Below, piece by piece: positions 42,577 through 51,961 of a DNA stretch of 64,000 nt. Where the stretch lies: NCBI RefSeq assembly GCF_002591975.1, contig NZ_NVQE01000030.1, forward strand, positions 1 through 64,000. Reading direction: 5' to 3'. A program made the position numbers and the translations under genes. The DNA is from Mycobacterium neglectum. GTDB lineage: Bacteria > Actinomycetota > Actinomycetes > Mycobacteriales > Mycobacteriaceae. The stretch's first letter is position 1. Every line of letters begins with the position of its first letter. Below the pieces are notes generated by a model. That model ran no database searches. It was not told the DNA's origin and saw only the letters and a list, made by a program, of their open reading frames with translations.

Positions 42577-43212
42577 ATGAGCATGGATTTCGGGTTCGAC
42601 GTCATCAGTGACGCGGAGTACGAGCGGCAGCGTGCGCTCTACGGGCCGCTGACGGAATCATTGCGCAGGCTGATCGAGGCCGGCCTGCACACCGAAGTCG
42701 ACGAGGACACTGTTCGCGATGCTCAGGACAGGATCGCCGCGCTGACCGAGCTACTCGAAAGCAAGCAGCGTTCCGTCACGACGACGCTGCGCCATGAGGC
42801 CACCGGGCGGCCGCTGGCATGGGCGAATCCCGCTGTGGGACTGCGCAATGCGATCGCACCGCCGATGATCATCCATCACGAGGACGACGGGCAGTGCTGG
42901 AGCGAATTCACATTGTCCGGCGCCTACGAGGGGCCGCCCGGATGGGTGCACGGCGGCATCTGCGCCCTGGTGCTCGACCACCTGCTCGGCGAGGCGGCCA
43001 GTGAAGGGCTGACGCAGCCGAAGTTCACCGGCACCATCTCGCTGCGATACCTGCGTGGTACGCCGCTGGGGCCGTTGCGCGCGGAGGCCTTCGTGGAGCG
43101 GTCCGAGGGCGTGAAGACGTTCGCCCGAGGGTATTTGAAGGACGCCGAGGGTCCGACAGTCGAGGCTGAAGGTGTGTTCATCCGGCCCGCGTGGGCGCGT
43201 GACGCCGGATGA
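42577..43212 (+). CDS. PaaI-type hotdog-fold thioesterase
   Basis: 211 residues. C-terminal hotdog domain (about 100-205) with YEGPPGWVHGGICALVLDHLLG, the HGG/D active-site region of PaaI-like acyl-CoA thioesterases. The N-terminal 90 residues are helical and specific to the actinobacterial form. Starts 14 bases after the glnE stop and overlaps the following F420 enzyme by four bases. Confidence 0.82.
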   Translation: MSMDFGFDVISDAEYERQRALYGPLTESLRRLIEAGLHTEVDEDTVRDAQDRIAALTELLESKQRSVTTTLRHEATGRPLAWANPAVGLRNAIAPPMIIHHEDDGQCWSEFTLSGAYEGPPGWVHGGICALVLDHLLGEAASEGLTQPKFTGTISLRYLRGTPLGPLRAEAFVERSEGVKTFARGYLKDAEGPTVEAEGVFIRPAWARDAG

Positions 43213-44066
43213 AAGTTTATGTGAGCGCCGCTTTTCTCGATACGAATGAAGTAGTCGATATCGCCAAGGCTGCAGATGAACTCGGTTATGACGGCCTGGG
43301 CATCCCTGACCATGTGATCAACCTCGAAACGCTGAAGACACCGTATCCCTACACGAAGGACGGTAAGCGGCGGTGGGAGGCCTTCACCGATTGGCCGGAT
43401 CCCTGGGTGCTGATCGGTGCCCTCGCAACGGTGACGACGCGGTTGCGCTTCGTCACCACGGTATACCTGCCTGCGATGCGCGACCCGTACTCGGCGGCGA
43501 AATCCATTGGCACCGCAGCGGTGTTGGCCGGCGGGCGGCTGGAACTCGGTATCGGTGTGGGCTGGTGCGAGGAAGAGTTCACCCTGATGGGGCAGCGGTT
43601 CGATCGGCGCGGTAAACGCACCGACGAAATGCTCGAGCTGATGAAGGAACTCTGGAAGCCGGGCTGGACGGAGTTCGACGGCGAGTTCTACCAGACGCCG
43701 CGGCTGGAGATGGAGCCGACGCCACCGCACATCCCGATTTATGTCGGCGGGCTCTCCGACATCGCGCTGCGTCGCGCCGCGCGCCACGACGGGTGGATCG
43801 GTGACCTGATCAACACCGACCAGGCGATCGAACGCGTCGACAAGCTACGCGTGCTGCGCGCCGAGAAGGGCCTGTCGATGGACGACTTCATTGTCATCAC
43901 ACCGCTGACCGACGCGTTCACCCCCGATCATTACGAGCGGGCGCAAGCGGGTGGCATCGACGGGATCATCACGATGCCGTGGATGTTCTATTCGGGACCG
44001 CAGGCCACACTCGACGAGAAGATCGACGGCATGCGCAAGTTCCGCAAGGACATGGCGCTGGACTAA
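43209..44066 (+). CDS. LLM-class F420-dependent oxidoreductase
   Basis: 285 residues of the luciferase-like TIM barrel. Features are AADELGYDGLGIPDHV, TTRLRFVTTVYLPAMRDPY, GGRLELGIGVGWCEEEF and PPHIPIYVGGLSD. Mycobacterial members commonly use coenzyme F420 rather than FMN. The substrate is unknown. It overlaps the thioesterase by an ATGA and converges on DoxX by four bases. Confidence 0.85.
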   Translation: MKVYVSAAFLDTNEVVDIAKAADELGYDGLGIPDHVINLETLKTPYPYTKDGKRRWEAFTDWPDPWVLIGALATVTTRLRFVTTVYLPAMRDPYSAAKSIGTAAVLAGGRLELGIGVGWCEEEFTLMGQRFDRRGKRTDEMLELMKELWKPGWTEFDGEFYQTPRLEMEPTPPHIPIYVGGLSDIALRRAARHDGWIGDLINTDQAIERVDKLRVLRAEKGLSMDDFIVITPLTDAFTPDHYERAQAGGIDGIITMPWMFYSGPQATLDEKIDGMRKFRKDMALD

Positions 44067-44587
44067 CGACGTCGGAACCGGCTCAGCAGGCCGCCCCGCG
44101 CCCGTGGCGCGGCTTGACCGGTGACCAGGGGGCGGCCGGCCGTCGTGCCCGTTCGGGCCACGCCCGCGCGTCGTCGGGTATCGGCCGCCCAGGCGCCTGC
44201 GCCCGTCGTGGCGAGCAGCAGGAACGCGAAACAGAACATGACGGCCAACTCTCCGCCGTTGGCGATCGGCCAGAACGGCGCCGTCGCGTCGCCCTTGAGG
44301 ATGGGCCAGTGCGCATAGAAGTACGCGAACGCCATCTCGCCTGCGGCGACGAACGCCGCAATGCGGGTGAACAATCCGAGCGTGATCAGGATGCCCAGAA
44401 CCAGTTCTATGAGCCCGGCCCACCAGAACGGAAACGAACCGGTCGGGATCGGCGTCGGCGCCGGGATCGGCCAGTCGAACAGCTTCTGGGTGCCGTGCAT
44501 CAGGAACAGCAGACCGAAGACGATGCGGAAGACGCTCAGGACGGGAGAGTGGTAGCCCGCGAGGCGGGCGTCCAGATTGGTCGTCAT
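44063..44587 (-). CDS. DoxX-family membrane protein
   Basis: About 174 residues with four helices: VLSVFRIVFGLLFLMHGTQK, WAGLIELVLGILITLGLFTR, AFVAAGEMAFAYFY and AVMFCFAFLLLATTG. DoxX proteins join superoxide dismutase and a sulfurtransferase in redox complexes in mycobacteria. The basic Pro/Arg/Ala tail (about 150-174) looks disordered. ATG 44587 was chosen at the family start. Confidence 0.8.
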   Translation of the reverse strand: MTTNLDARLAGYHSPVLSVFRIVFGLLFLMHGTQKLFDWPIPAPTPIPTGSFPFWWAGLIELVLGILITLGLFTRIAAFVAAGEMAFAYFYAHWPILKGDATAPFWPIANGGELAVMFCFAFLLLATTGAGAWAADTRRRAGVARTGTTAGRPLVTGQAAPRARGGLLSRFRRR

Positions 44588-44635
44588 GCCCTTAAACCCT
44601 ACGCGTAAGCGCACAGGATTTTCACAGCCAAATGA

Positions 44636-44673
44636 CGAAGGGCCGGATGGCGCGAATGCCACCCGGCCCTTCG
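44636..44673. terminator. Bidirectional-looking terminator hairpin between glnA1 and DoxX
   Basis: CGAAGGGCCGG (44636-44646) and CCGGCCCTTCG (44663-44673) form a perfect 11-pair stem with a 16-base loop. It lies about 60 bases past the glnA1 stop and upstream of the DoxX start, so it most likely ends glnA1 transcription. Confidence 0.7.
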
Positions 44674-44689
44674 GTCAGAGCTGTATCAG

Positions 44690-44733
44690 ACGTCGCGTCG
44701 GCGAGCCGACTAAACGTCGCGTCGGCGAGCCGA

Positions 44734-44737
<4 letters not shown>
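44690..44737. repeat. Two exact tandem 24-base copies at the end of glnA1
   Basis: A 24-base unit is present twice (44690-44713 and 44714-44737), with a partial third start. Each unit holds a small hairpin, GTCGGC-GA-GCCGAC. On the minus strand each unit includes GACGTTTAG, the last two codons and stop of glnA1. Since 24 is a multiple of three, extra stops follow in frame. Replication slippage or a repeated end signal would explain it. Confidence 0.85.
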
Positions 44738-46170
<1,433 letters not shown>

Positions 46171-46222
46171 TGAGAACTCTCCTTATATCTGGTAACCCGC
46201 GCGTTGACGCTATGGACAGGAT

Positions 46223-46260
46223 GTTGCACCGTCATCAACCTCATGTTGCGCCGAAGTTAC
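46223..46260 (-). promoter_or_regulatory. Candidate GlnR box upstream of glnA1
   Basis: On the minus strand the order is GTAAC-n6-GCAAC-n6-TTGAT-n6-GCAAC, four half sites spaced exactly one helical turn apart. This fits the GlnR consensus (gTnAC-n6-GaAAC repeats; AC-n9-AC in mycobacteria). It lies 53-90 bases before the glnA1 start. Known GlnR control of glnA1 in mycobacteria supports the reading; binding is not shown here. Confidence 0.5.
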
Positions 46261-46288
46261 GCAATGCCGCAGCGCATATCCTGACAGT

Positions 46289-46771
46289 ATGGCCCGCGCA
46301 TTGGGGTCCTGGCTGTCGGGGTCCGAACCGGGCAGCGAATCAGGACTCAACGAATATCCCGGTCAGCGCCTTGGTTTGCCCGAATCCGGCCCCGGCTCGA
46401 TCGCCGGTTTCGGTAGGCGCATCGGCGCGTTACTGATCGACTGGTTCATCGCCTACGGACTAGTCGGGCTACTTGTCGCGCTCGGGCTGATGAACCAGCA
46501 GACCTTCTTGTACAGCCCGATGGGTTCCACCTCCATCGCGGTGGTCTGGGTCGTGCTCGGCATCATTTCGGTGCGACTCTTCGGCTTCACACCGGGTCAG
46601 TTGGCACTCGGCGTGCGGGTGGCGTCGGTGGACAACCGGATTCACGTCGGGCTCGGCCGCGCGACCGTGCGGGGCATTCTGGTGTTCTTCGTCATCCCGG
46701 CACTGTTCACCGACAGCGATCTGCGCGGCTACCAGGACCGCTTCACGAACACCGCCGTCGTCAGGCGTTGA
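46289..46771 (+). CDS. RDD-family membrane protein
   Basis: 160 residues. The RDD region (FGRRIGALLIDWFIAYG) has the Arg and Asp of the family name, with two or three helices and a conserved FTPGQLALGVRV. RDD proteins are small transport-like or regulatory membrane proteins of unclear role. It sits between glnA1 and the DUF4191 gene neighbourhood as in M. tuberculosis. Divergent from glnA1. Confidence 0.82.
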   Translation: MARALGSWLSGSEPGSESGLNEYPGQRLGLPESGPGSIAGFGRRIGALLIDWFIAYGLVGLLVALGLMNQQTFLYSPMGSTSIAVVWVVLGIISVRLFGFTPGQLALGVRVASVDNRIHVGLGRATVRGILVFFVIPALFTDSDLRGYQDRFTNTAVVRR

Positions 46772-46775
46772 CTCC

Positions 46776-48575
46776 TCAGCCCTCGTGGCGGACTTGGCCG
46801 TTCATCATGGTCATCGTGACCTTCACCTGGTGAATGTCGTGCGGATCGATCTCCAGGATGTTCTTGTCGAGGACGATCACGTCGGCGAGCTTGCCGACCT
46901 CCAGCGAGCCCACCTTGTCCTCCAAGCGGATCTGGTAGGCGGCACCGAGGGTGTTGGCGTGCACCGCCTCGGCGACTGACAGCCGCTGGTCGGCGGGCGC
47001 CAGCACGTCGGCGTCGGGCTTCCCGATGAGCTGACGCGTCACTCCGATCTGGATCGAATCCAGCGGTTTGTAGGTCGAGAAGTAGCCCGCGGCCGGCCAG
47101 TCGGTCCCCAGCGAGATGCGGCCACCGGAGCGCAGTACGTCCTGCGTGCGGTAGAAGAGGTCCTGTCGGGGCTGCCCGTAGCGCGCAGCCATATTCGTCA
47201 CGGTGTCGGGGTCGGCCGACATCCAGTTCGCGGAGAACTGGGCGACGACGCCGAGTTCTCCGAACCGCTGGCTGTCGGGATCCTGGACGTAGACCAGATG
47301 CGCAACGGTGTGTCTGCGGTCGCGGGGTGGGTTCGCCGCGATGGCGCGCTCGATGGAATCCAGAGCCGTTCGTGCGGTGCGTTCGCCACACGCGTGGACG
47401 TGCACGTCGAATCCGGCGGCGTCGACGTCACCGACCAACTGATGCCACTGATCTTCGGTGAACGGGGATGCGCCGGTGGAGTCGGGTTTGTCGGCATAGG
47501 GCTCGATCAGCCAGGCGGTGTACCCGCCCTGCGTGCCGTCGCCGATCACCTTCACCGCGCCGACCCCGACCAGTTCGGTCGAGATCCGGTTGCGGATATC
47601 GGTCAGCTTGGCAACCGCATCGTCGACGGGTGCCTCTTTCACGCTGTAGGAGGCGACCACGCGGAACGGCAACGCCCCCTTGGCCTCCGCATCGGCGTAC
47701 AGCTCGATCAAGGCGCCCTGGTCATCACCGATGGGGGGCACGCCCGCGTCGAACACCGATGTGATGCCGGCCGCCGAAGCCTTCGGCAACCACGCTTCCA
47801 TCAGGGAACCCATCGTCTCCGGTGAGATCGGTTCGATGGCATTGACCAGTCCGAGGACAGCATTGACTTCGAGCACGTACCCGGTGGGCTCGCCGTTCTC
47901 GTCGCGCACGTAGTAGCTGAATCCGGGGATCGGGTCCTCGGATTCGCGGGTGATGCCCGCCTTTTCGAGGGCCCTGCTGTTGGCCCACAGGCTGTGCCCG
48001 TCGATGGCGAAGAAGAAACCGGGACGGTCCGGCAGCACCTTGTCCAGGTCGGCGCGGGTGGGTCCCTCGGGGCCGAACATGTCCACGCGCCAACCGAATC
48101 CGCGGATCGGACCGTCGGGATTCTCTTTGGCGTACTTGTCGATCGCGGCCAGCGCATCGGCTCCCGTCGGTACCTGCAGATCGACACCCGTGGTCAGAAA
48201 CGCCCCGAGGAACGGATGGATGTGGCCCTCGACGAACCCGGGCATGAGCAGTCGGCCCTTGAGGTCGATGACCTTGGTGTCCGGTCCGGCCAGCGCCATC
48301 GCGCCTGCCTCGTCGCCGACATAGCTGATCGCGTTGCCCGTGACGGCGACGGCCTGCGCCCACGGTGCCGCGGTCGAGACCGTATAGATCGGGCCGTTGC
48401 GGAACACGAAGTCGGCAGGCAAAGGTTCGGGGCCGGGCTGTACCGAACACGAGCCCGCCGCTGTCACCGCCACCGTGACGGCTGCGGCCGTCAGCAAGGT
48501 GCGACGTGTCAGATGCGTGCTACCAGTACGACCGAACGCAGCGAAGTGCGGCGCCCACTCGCACGCACTACACAA
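46776..48575 (-). CDS. Exported amidohydrolase (YtcJ-like)
   Basis: 599 residues. A twin-arginine-like signal with lipobox (TRRTLLTAAA to AAGSC) suggests a lipid-anchored exported protein. The metal-dependent hydrolase domain starts with LLMPGFVEGHIHPFLGA (HxH), then VHVHACGERTARTAL and SLGTDWPAA. YtcJ-type enzymes hydrolyse amide or N-acyl bonds; the substrate is unknown. GTG 48575 is the only clear start upstream of the signal. Not part of the recalled M. tuberculosis order, so it may be an insertion in this lineage. Confidence 0.8.
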   Translation of the reverse strand: MCSACEWAPHFAAFGRTGSTHLTRRTLLTAAAVTVAVTAAGSCSVQPGPEPLPADFVFRNGPIYTVSTAAPWAQAVAVTGNAISYVGDEAGAMALAGPDTKVIDLKGRLLMPGFVEGHIHPFLGAFLTTGVDLQVPTGADALAAIDKYAKENPDGPIRGFGWRVDMFGPEGPTRADLDKVLPDRPGFFFAIDGHSLWANSRALEKAGITRESEDPIPGFSYYVRDENGEPTGYVLEVNAVLGLVNAIEPISPETMGSLMEAWLPKASAAGITSVFDAGVPPIGDDQGALIELYADAEAKGALPFRVVASYSVKEAPVDDAVAKLTDIRNRISTELVGVGAVKVIGDGTQGGYTAWLIEPYADKPDSTGASPFTEDQWHQLVGDVDAAGFDVHVHACGERTARTALDSIERAIAANPPRDRRHTVAHLVYVQDPDSQRFGELGVVAQFSANWMSADPDTVTNMAARYGQPRQDLFYRTQDVLRSGGRISLGTDWPAAGYFSTYKPLDSIQIGVTRQLIGKPDADVLAPADQRLSVAEAVHANTLGAAYQIRLEDKVGSLEVGKLADVIVLDKNILEIDPHDIHQVKVTMTMMNGQVRHEG

Positions 48576-48599
48576 CTGGTTCCCCCCGGATGTCTGCGG

Positions 48600-49352
48600 C
48601 TACTTCCGTCGGACCGTGCGCTGGACGCCGCGCATCTTGGCCTGCGCGGGGAGTGGCCCCTTGGGCATCGCGGCGGGGCCGATCTTGGTGCCCAGCGCGG
48701 CCAGGCGCGACTCCAAAGAGTCCATCTGCTTGACGGTGATGTTGGCGGGCAGCTTGTTGAGGTGGCGTTCGAGCTTGGCCAGCGGAACCTCGTCCTCGGC
48801 GTTGCCGATGACGATGTCGTAGATCGGCACGTCGCCGACCAGTCGGGCGGTGCGCTTCTTCTCCTGCGCCAGCAGCGGCTTGACCCGGCTCGCCGAGCCT
48901 TCACCCACAAAGATCACGCCGGGGCGTCCGATCACCCGGTGCACCGCGTCGAAATGGCCGGTGGCCGCAACGCCGGGAGTCACCCGCCACTTGCCGCGAA
49001 GGTTATCCAGCGCCCACGCGGCCGCACCGGTCTGGCCCTCGGCCTTGCGGTAGACCGATTTCTGCGCACGACGCCCGAAGATGATGAAGGCGACGAGTGC
49101 TCCCAGCACGACTCCCAGCGGAATCATCATGTACGTGGTGAACCCACCTGCGAAGATGCCGAGCACCACCGAAGCCGCCACGATCAGCACGAACGCGCCG
49201 ATCATGTAGGGCAGCAGCCGCTTGTCCTCTTTGCGCTGAATCTGGAACGCCTGCCACAGCTGACTGCGGCGCTGCTTGGACGCCGCCTTGCGGGCTGCCT
49301 TGGCCTCGGCCTTGGCCGCCTTGTTGGCAGCGGGTTTGCGGGATTTCGCCAT
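48600..49352 (-). CDS. DUF4191-family membrane protein
   Basis: 250 residues. A very basic N-terminus (AKSRKPAANKAAKAEAKAARK), two adjacent helices (LLPYMIGAFVLIVAASVVLG and MMIPLGVVLGALVAFIIFG) and a cytoplasmic domain with HRVIGRPGVIFVGEG. Conserved directly after lipA in mycobacteria (Rv2219). Function unknown; a link to lipoate or envelope is suggested by location only. ATG 49352 is five bases after the lipA stop. Confidence 0.85.
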   Translation of the reverse strand: MAKSRKPAANKAAKAEAKAARKAASKQRRSQLWQAFQIQRKEDKRLLPYMIGAFVLIVAASVVLGIFAGGFTTYMMIPLGVVLGALVAFIIFGRRAQKSVYRKAEGQTGAAAWALDNLRGKWRVTPGVAATGHFDAVHRVIGRPGVIFVGEGSASRVKPLLAQEKKRTARLVGDVPIYDIVIGNAEDEVPLAKLERHLNKLPANITVKQMDSLESRLAALGTKIGPAAMPKGPLPAQAKMRGVQRTVRRK

Positions 49353-49356
49353 TGGT

Positions 49357-50331
49357 TCAGGATACGGAGTGCGATGTCGCCGCCGCGGCGGCTCCGGTGT
49401 CGGCTTCCGACGGTCGGGTCGCGACCGCCTGCGCATACAGCCGGCCCGCCCGATACGACGACCGCACCAGCGGGCCGGCGAGCACGCCCGCGAAGCCGAC
49501 CTCGGTCGCGAACCGCTCGTGCTCGACGAACTCCTCGGGCTTGACCCAGCGCTCCACCGGGTGATGCCGCACCGACGGCCGCAGGTACTGGGTAATGGTG
49601 ACGAGGTCGCAACCCGCCTCGTGAAGATCGGTCAGTGCCGTCCGGACCTCGTCGGGAGTCTCACCCATGCCGAGGATGAGGTTGGACTTGGTGACCAGGC
49701 CGTCGGCGCGCGCCGCGGTCAGTACCGAAAGGCTGCGCTCGTAGCGGAAGCCCGGCCGGATCCGCTTGAAGATGCGGGGTACCGTTTCGACGTTGTGCGC
49801 CAACACTTCTGGACGGGCGGCGAACACCTGCGCCAGGAGGTCCGGTTCGGCGTTGAAATCGGGGATCAGTAACTCCACCCCGGTGTTCGGGTTGAGTTCC
49901 TTGATCGCGCGCACGGTCTCTGCATACAGCCAGGCGCCGCCGTCGGGAAGGTCGTCGCGGGCCACGCCGGTGACCGTCGAATAGCGCAACCCCATCGCCT
50001 GCACGCTTTCGGCGACGCGGCGCGGTTCGTCGCGATCGAGTTCGGCCGGCTTGCCGGTGTCGATCTGGCAGAAGTCGCAGCGGCGGGTGCACTGTTCACC
50101 GCCGATGAGGAAGGTGGCCTCGCGGTCTTCCCAGCATTCGAAGATGTTCGGGCAGCCCGCCTCTTCGCACACGGTGTGCAGGCCCTCGCGCTTCACCAGC
50201 GCCTTGAGCTCCTTGTACTCCGGCCCCATCTTCGCGCGCGTCTTGATCCATGGCGGCTTACGCTCGATCGGCGTCTCGGCATTGCGCACCTCGAGACGCA
50301 GGAGCTTTCGGCCTTCCGGAGCTACTGTCAC
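49357..50331 (-). CDS. lipA: Lipoyl synthase (radical SAM)
   Basis: 324 residues. Two iron-sulfur clusters: auxiliary Cys55, Cys60, Cys66 (CEEAGCPNIFEC) and radical SAM Cys81, Cys85, Cys88 (CTRRCDFC). It inserts two sulfurs into protein-bound octanoate to form lipoate. The C-terminal 20 residues are an Ala-rich variable tail. GTG 50331 overlaps the lipB stop by four bases; together with dlaT nearby the cluster serves 2-oxoacid dehydrogenases. Confidence 0.96.
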   Translation of the reverse strand: MTVAPEGRKLLRLEVRNAETPIERKPPWIKTRAKMGPEYKELKALVKREGLHTVCEEAGCPNIFECWEDREATFLIGGEQCTRRCDFCQIDTGKPAELDRDEPRRVAESVQAMGLRYSTVTGVARDDLPDGGAWLYAETVRAIKELNPNTGVELLIPDFNAEPDLLAQVFAARPEVLAHNVETVPRIFKRIRPGFRYERSLSVLTAARADGLVTKSNLILGMGETPDEVRTALTDLHEAGCDLVTITQYLRPSVRHHPVERWVKPEEFVEHERFATEVGFAGVLAGPLVRSSYRAGRLYAQAVATRPSEADTGAAAAATSHSVS

Positions 50332-51008
50332 TGCGTCAATGCTACCGACAGGCGGCCGTCTAGGGCATCACCGACGGCCGCAGCCACCGGTTCGAGGACA
50401 TCTGTGACGCCGACCTGCCTGCCCAACTCGGCGGTCAACGACGTGACGCCGGCATCGGAGATGCCGCACGGCACGATCGCCGAGAACGCGGAGAGGTCGC
50501 AGTCGCAGTTCAGTGCGAACCCGTGCAGCGTCGTCGCCCGCGACACCCGGATGCCCACGGCGGCCACCTTGCGGGCCGGGCGCCCACCTTGCCTGGGCAC
50601 CCACACCCCGGAGCGGCCCTCGATCCGGCCGGTCTCCAGGCCGAGGCTTGCGCACACCTTGATCAGCGATTCCTCAAGGCGCCGAACAAAATTCACCACA
50701 TCCAGCGGCTCAGCCAGACCGACGACGGGATATCCGACCAACTGTCCGGGGCCGTGCCAGGTGATCTTGCCGCCACGATCGGTATCGATTACCGGAACGT
50801 CGGACACGCCGGGCCTTTCACTGGGCAGTGTGCGCTTGCCTGCGGTGTAGACCGACGGATGCTCGAGCAGCAGCAGTGTGTCGGGTCCACCGGCGATGCG
50901 TGCATCGGCCAGGTCGCGCTGCAGTTGCCAGGCCTGTCGATAGTCGACGGTGCCCAGTCGCTGTACCTCGATGGATGCGGTCGTCGACCGAATGGACGCT
51001 GGCGCCAT
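50328..51008 (-). CDS. lipB: Octanoyl-[ACP]:protein octanoyltransferase
   Basis: 226 residues. It moves octanoate from acyl carrier protein to the lysine of lipoyl domains. Conserved LLLEHPSVYTAGKRT, GGKITWHGPGQLVGYPV, Lys in RKVAAVGIRV and the catalytic Cys in IVPCGISD, which together form the LipB Cys-Lys dyad. Operon partner of lipA, 17 bases behind the epimerase-family gene. Confidence 0.95.
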   Translation of the reverse strand: MAPASIRSTTASIEVQRLGTVDYRQAWQLQRDLADARIAGGPDTLLLLEHPSVYTAGKRTLPSERPGVSDVPVIDTDRGGKITWHGPGQLVGYPVVGLAEPLDVVNFVRRLEESLIKVCASLGLETGRIEGRSGVWVPRQGGRPARKVAAVGIRVSRATTLHGFALNCDCDLSAFSAIVPCGISDAGVTSLTAELGRQVGVTDVLEPVAAAVGDALDGRLSVALTQ

Positions 51009-51025
51009 GACTTTGACGGTACGCG

Positions 51026-51934
51026 CTAGCCGGCCTTGGGCGCGGTGGCGAATGCCAGCGCCTCGCCGATCGTGTTGTGGTGGAACTCGAATCCGGAACG
51101 CTCCAATGCGGCGGGAATGGCGCGCTGGCCGCCGAGCAGGCCCTCGTCGGCGAACTCGCCGAACGCGGCCCGCAAGGCAAAGCCCGGCACCATCATTGGT
51201 GTGGGGCGATTCACCGCGCGGCCCATGGCGGCGGTGAATTCGGCGTTGGTGACCGGCGCCGGTCCGGTCAGATTCACCGGACCCGACAATCCGTCGTGGG
51301 TGATCGCGAACAATATGGCGCGCACCTCGTCCTCGAGGCTGATCCAGGGCATGTACTGGCGTCCGTTACCGAGGCGGGCGCCCAGGCCCAGCGAGAACAG
51401 CGTCTTGAGTCGGCCGAGCACTCCGCCGGCCTCCGTCAGCACCAGGCCCGAGCGCAGCGTCGCCACCCTGGCGCCGTCATTCTCGGCCGGTGCCACCGCG
51501 GCCTCCCAGTCCTGACACAACTGGGCCAGGAATCCGGCGCCTGCCGGTGCGGTCTCGTCGACGGTGCGGCTACCGGTGTCGCCGTAGTAACCGACGGCGC
51601 TGGCATTGATCAGCACGGGCACGCCGGCCTCAGCGACGGCTGAAGACAACACCTCAGTCGGACCGATGCGGCTGTCGCGCAGACTCTGCTTGAACGCACC
51701 CGACCATCGCTTGTCGGCGACGTTGACGCCGCACAGATTCACCACGGCGTCGACCCCCGACAACGTGCTCGGGTCGAACTCGCCGGTGTCCGGGTTCCAG
51801 AACACCTCGTCGGCGTTGGACGGTGCGCGGCGCACGATCCGCAGTACCCGGCGATCGGTCGCCCGCAGGGCGTACACCAACGCGGAACCGATCAGGCCGG
51901 AAGATCCGGCGATAGCAATGACGGTGTCGGACAC
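51026..51934 (-). CDS. SDR39U1-type NAD-dependent epimerase/dehydratase-fold protein
   Basis: 302 residues. Rossmann motif IAGSSGLIGSALVYAL, then VNLCGVNVADKRWS, INASAVGYYGDTGSR (the YxxxK lysine is not kept) and PWISLEDEVRAI; C-terminal DUF1731 part with FGEFADEGLLGGQRAIPAAL. Known in plants and bacteria near division or lipoate genes; function undecided. GTG 51934 start between dlaT and lipB, as in M. tuberculosis Rv2216. Confidence 0.88.
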   Translation of the reverse strand: MSDTVIAIAGSSGLIGSALVYALRATDRRVLRIVRRAPSNADEVFWNPDTGEFDPSTLSGVDAVVNLCGVNVADKRWSGAFKQSLRDSRIGPTEVLSSAVAEAGVPVLINASAVGYYGDTGSRTVDETAPAGAGFLAQLCQDWEAAVAPAENDGARVATLRSGLVLTEAGGVLGRLKTLFSLGLGARLGNGRQYMPWISLEDEVRAILFAITHDGLSGPVNLTGPAPVTNAEFTAAMGRAVNRPTPMMVPGFALRAAFGEFADEGLLGGQRAIPAALERSGFEFHHNTIGEALAFATAPKAG

Positions 51935-51961
51935 GACAGGCGGCAGTCCTTCCCGGTCGAC

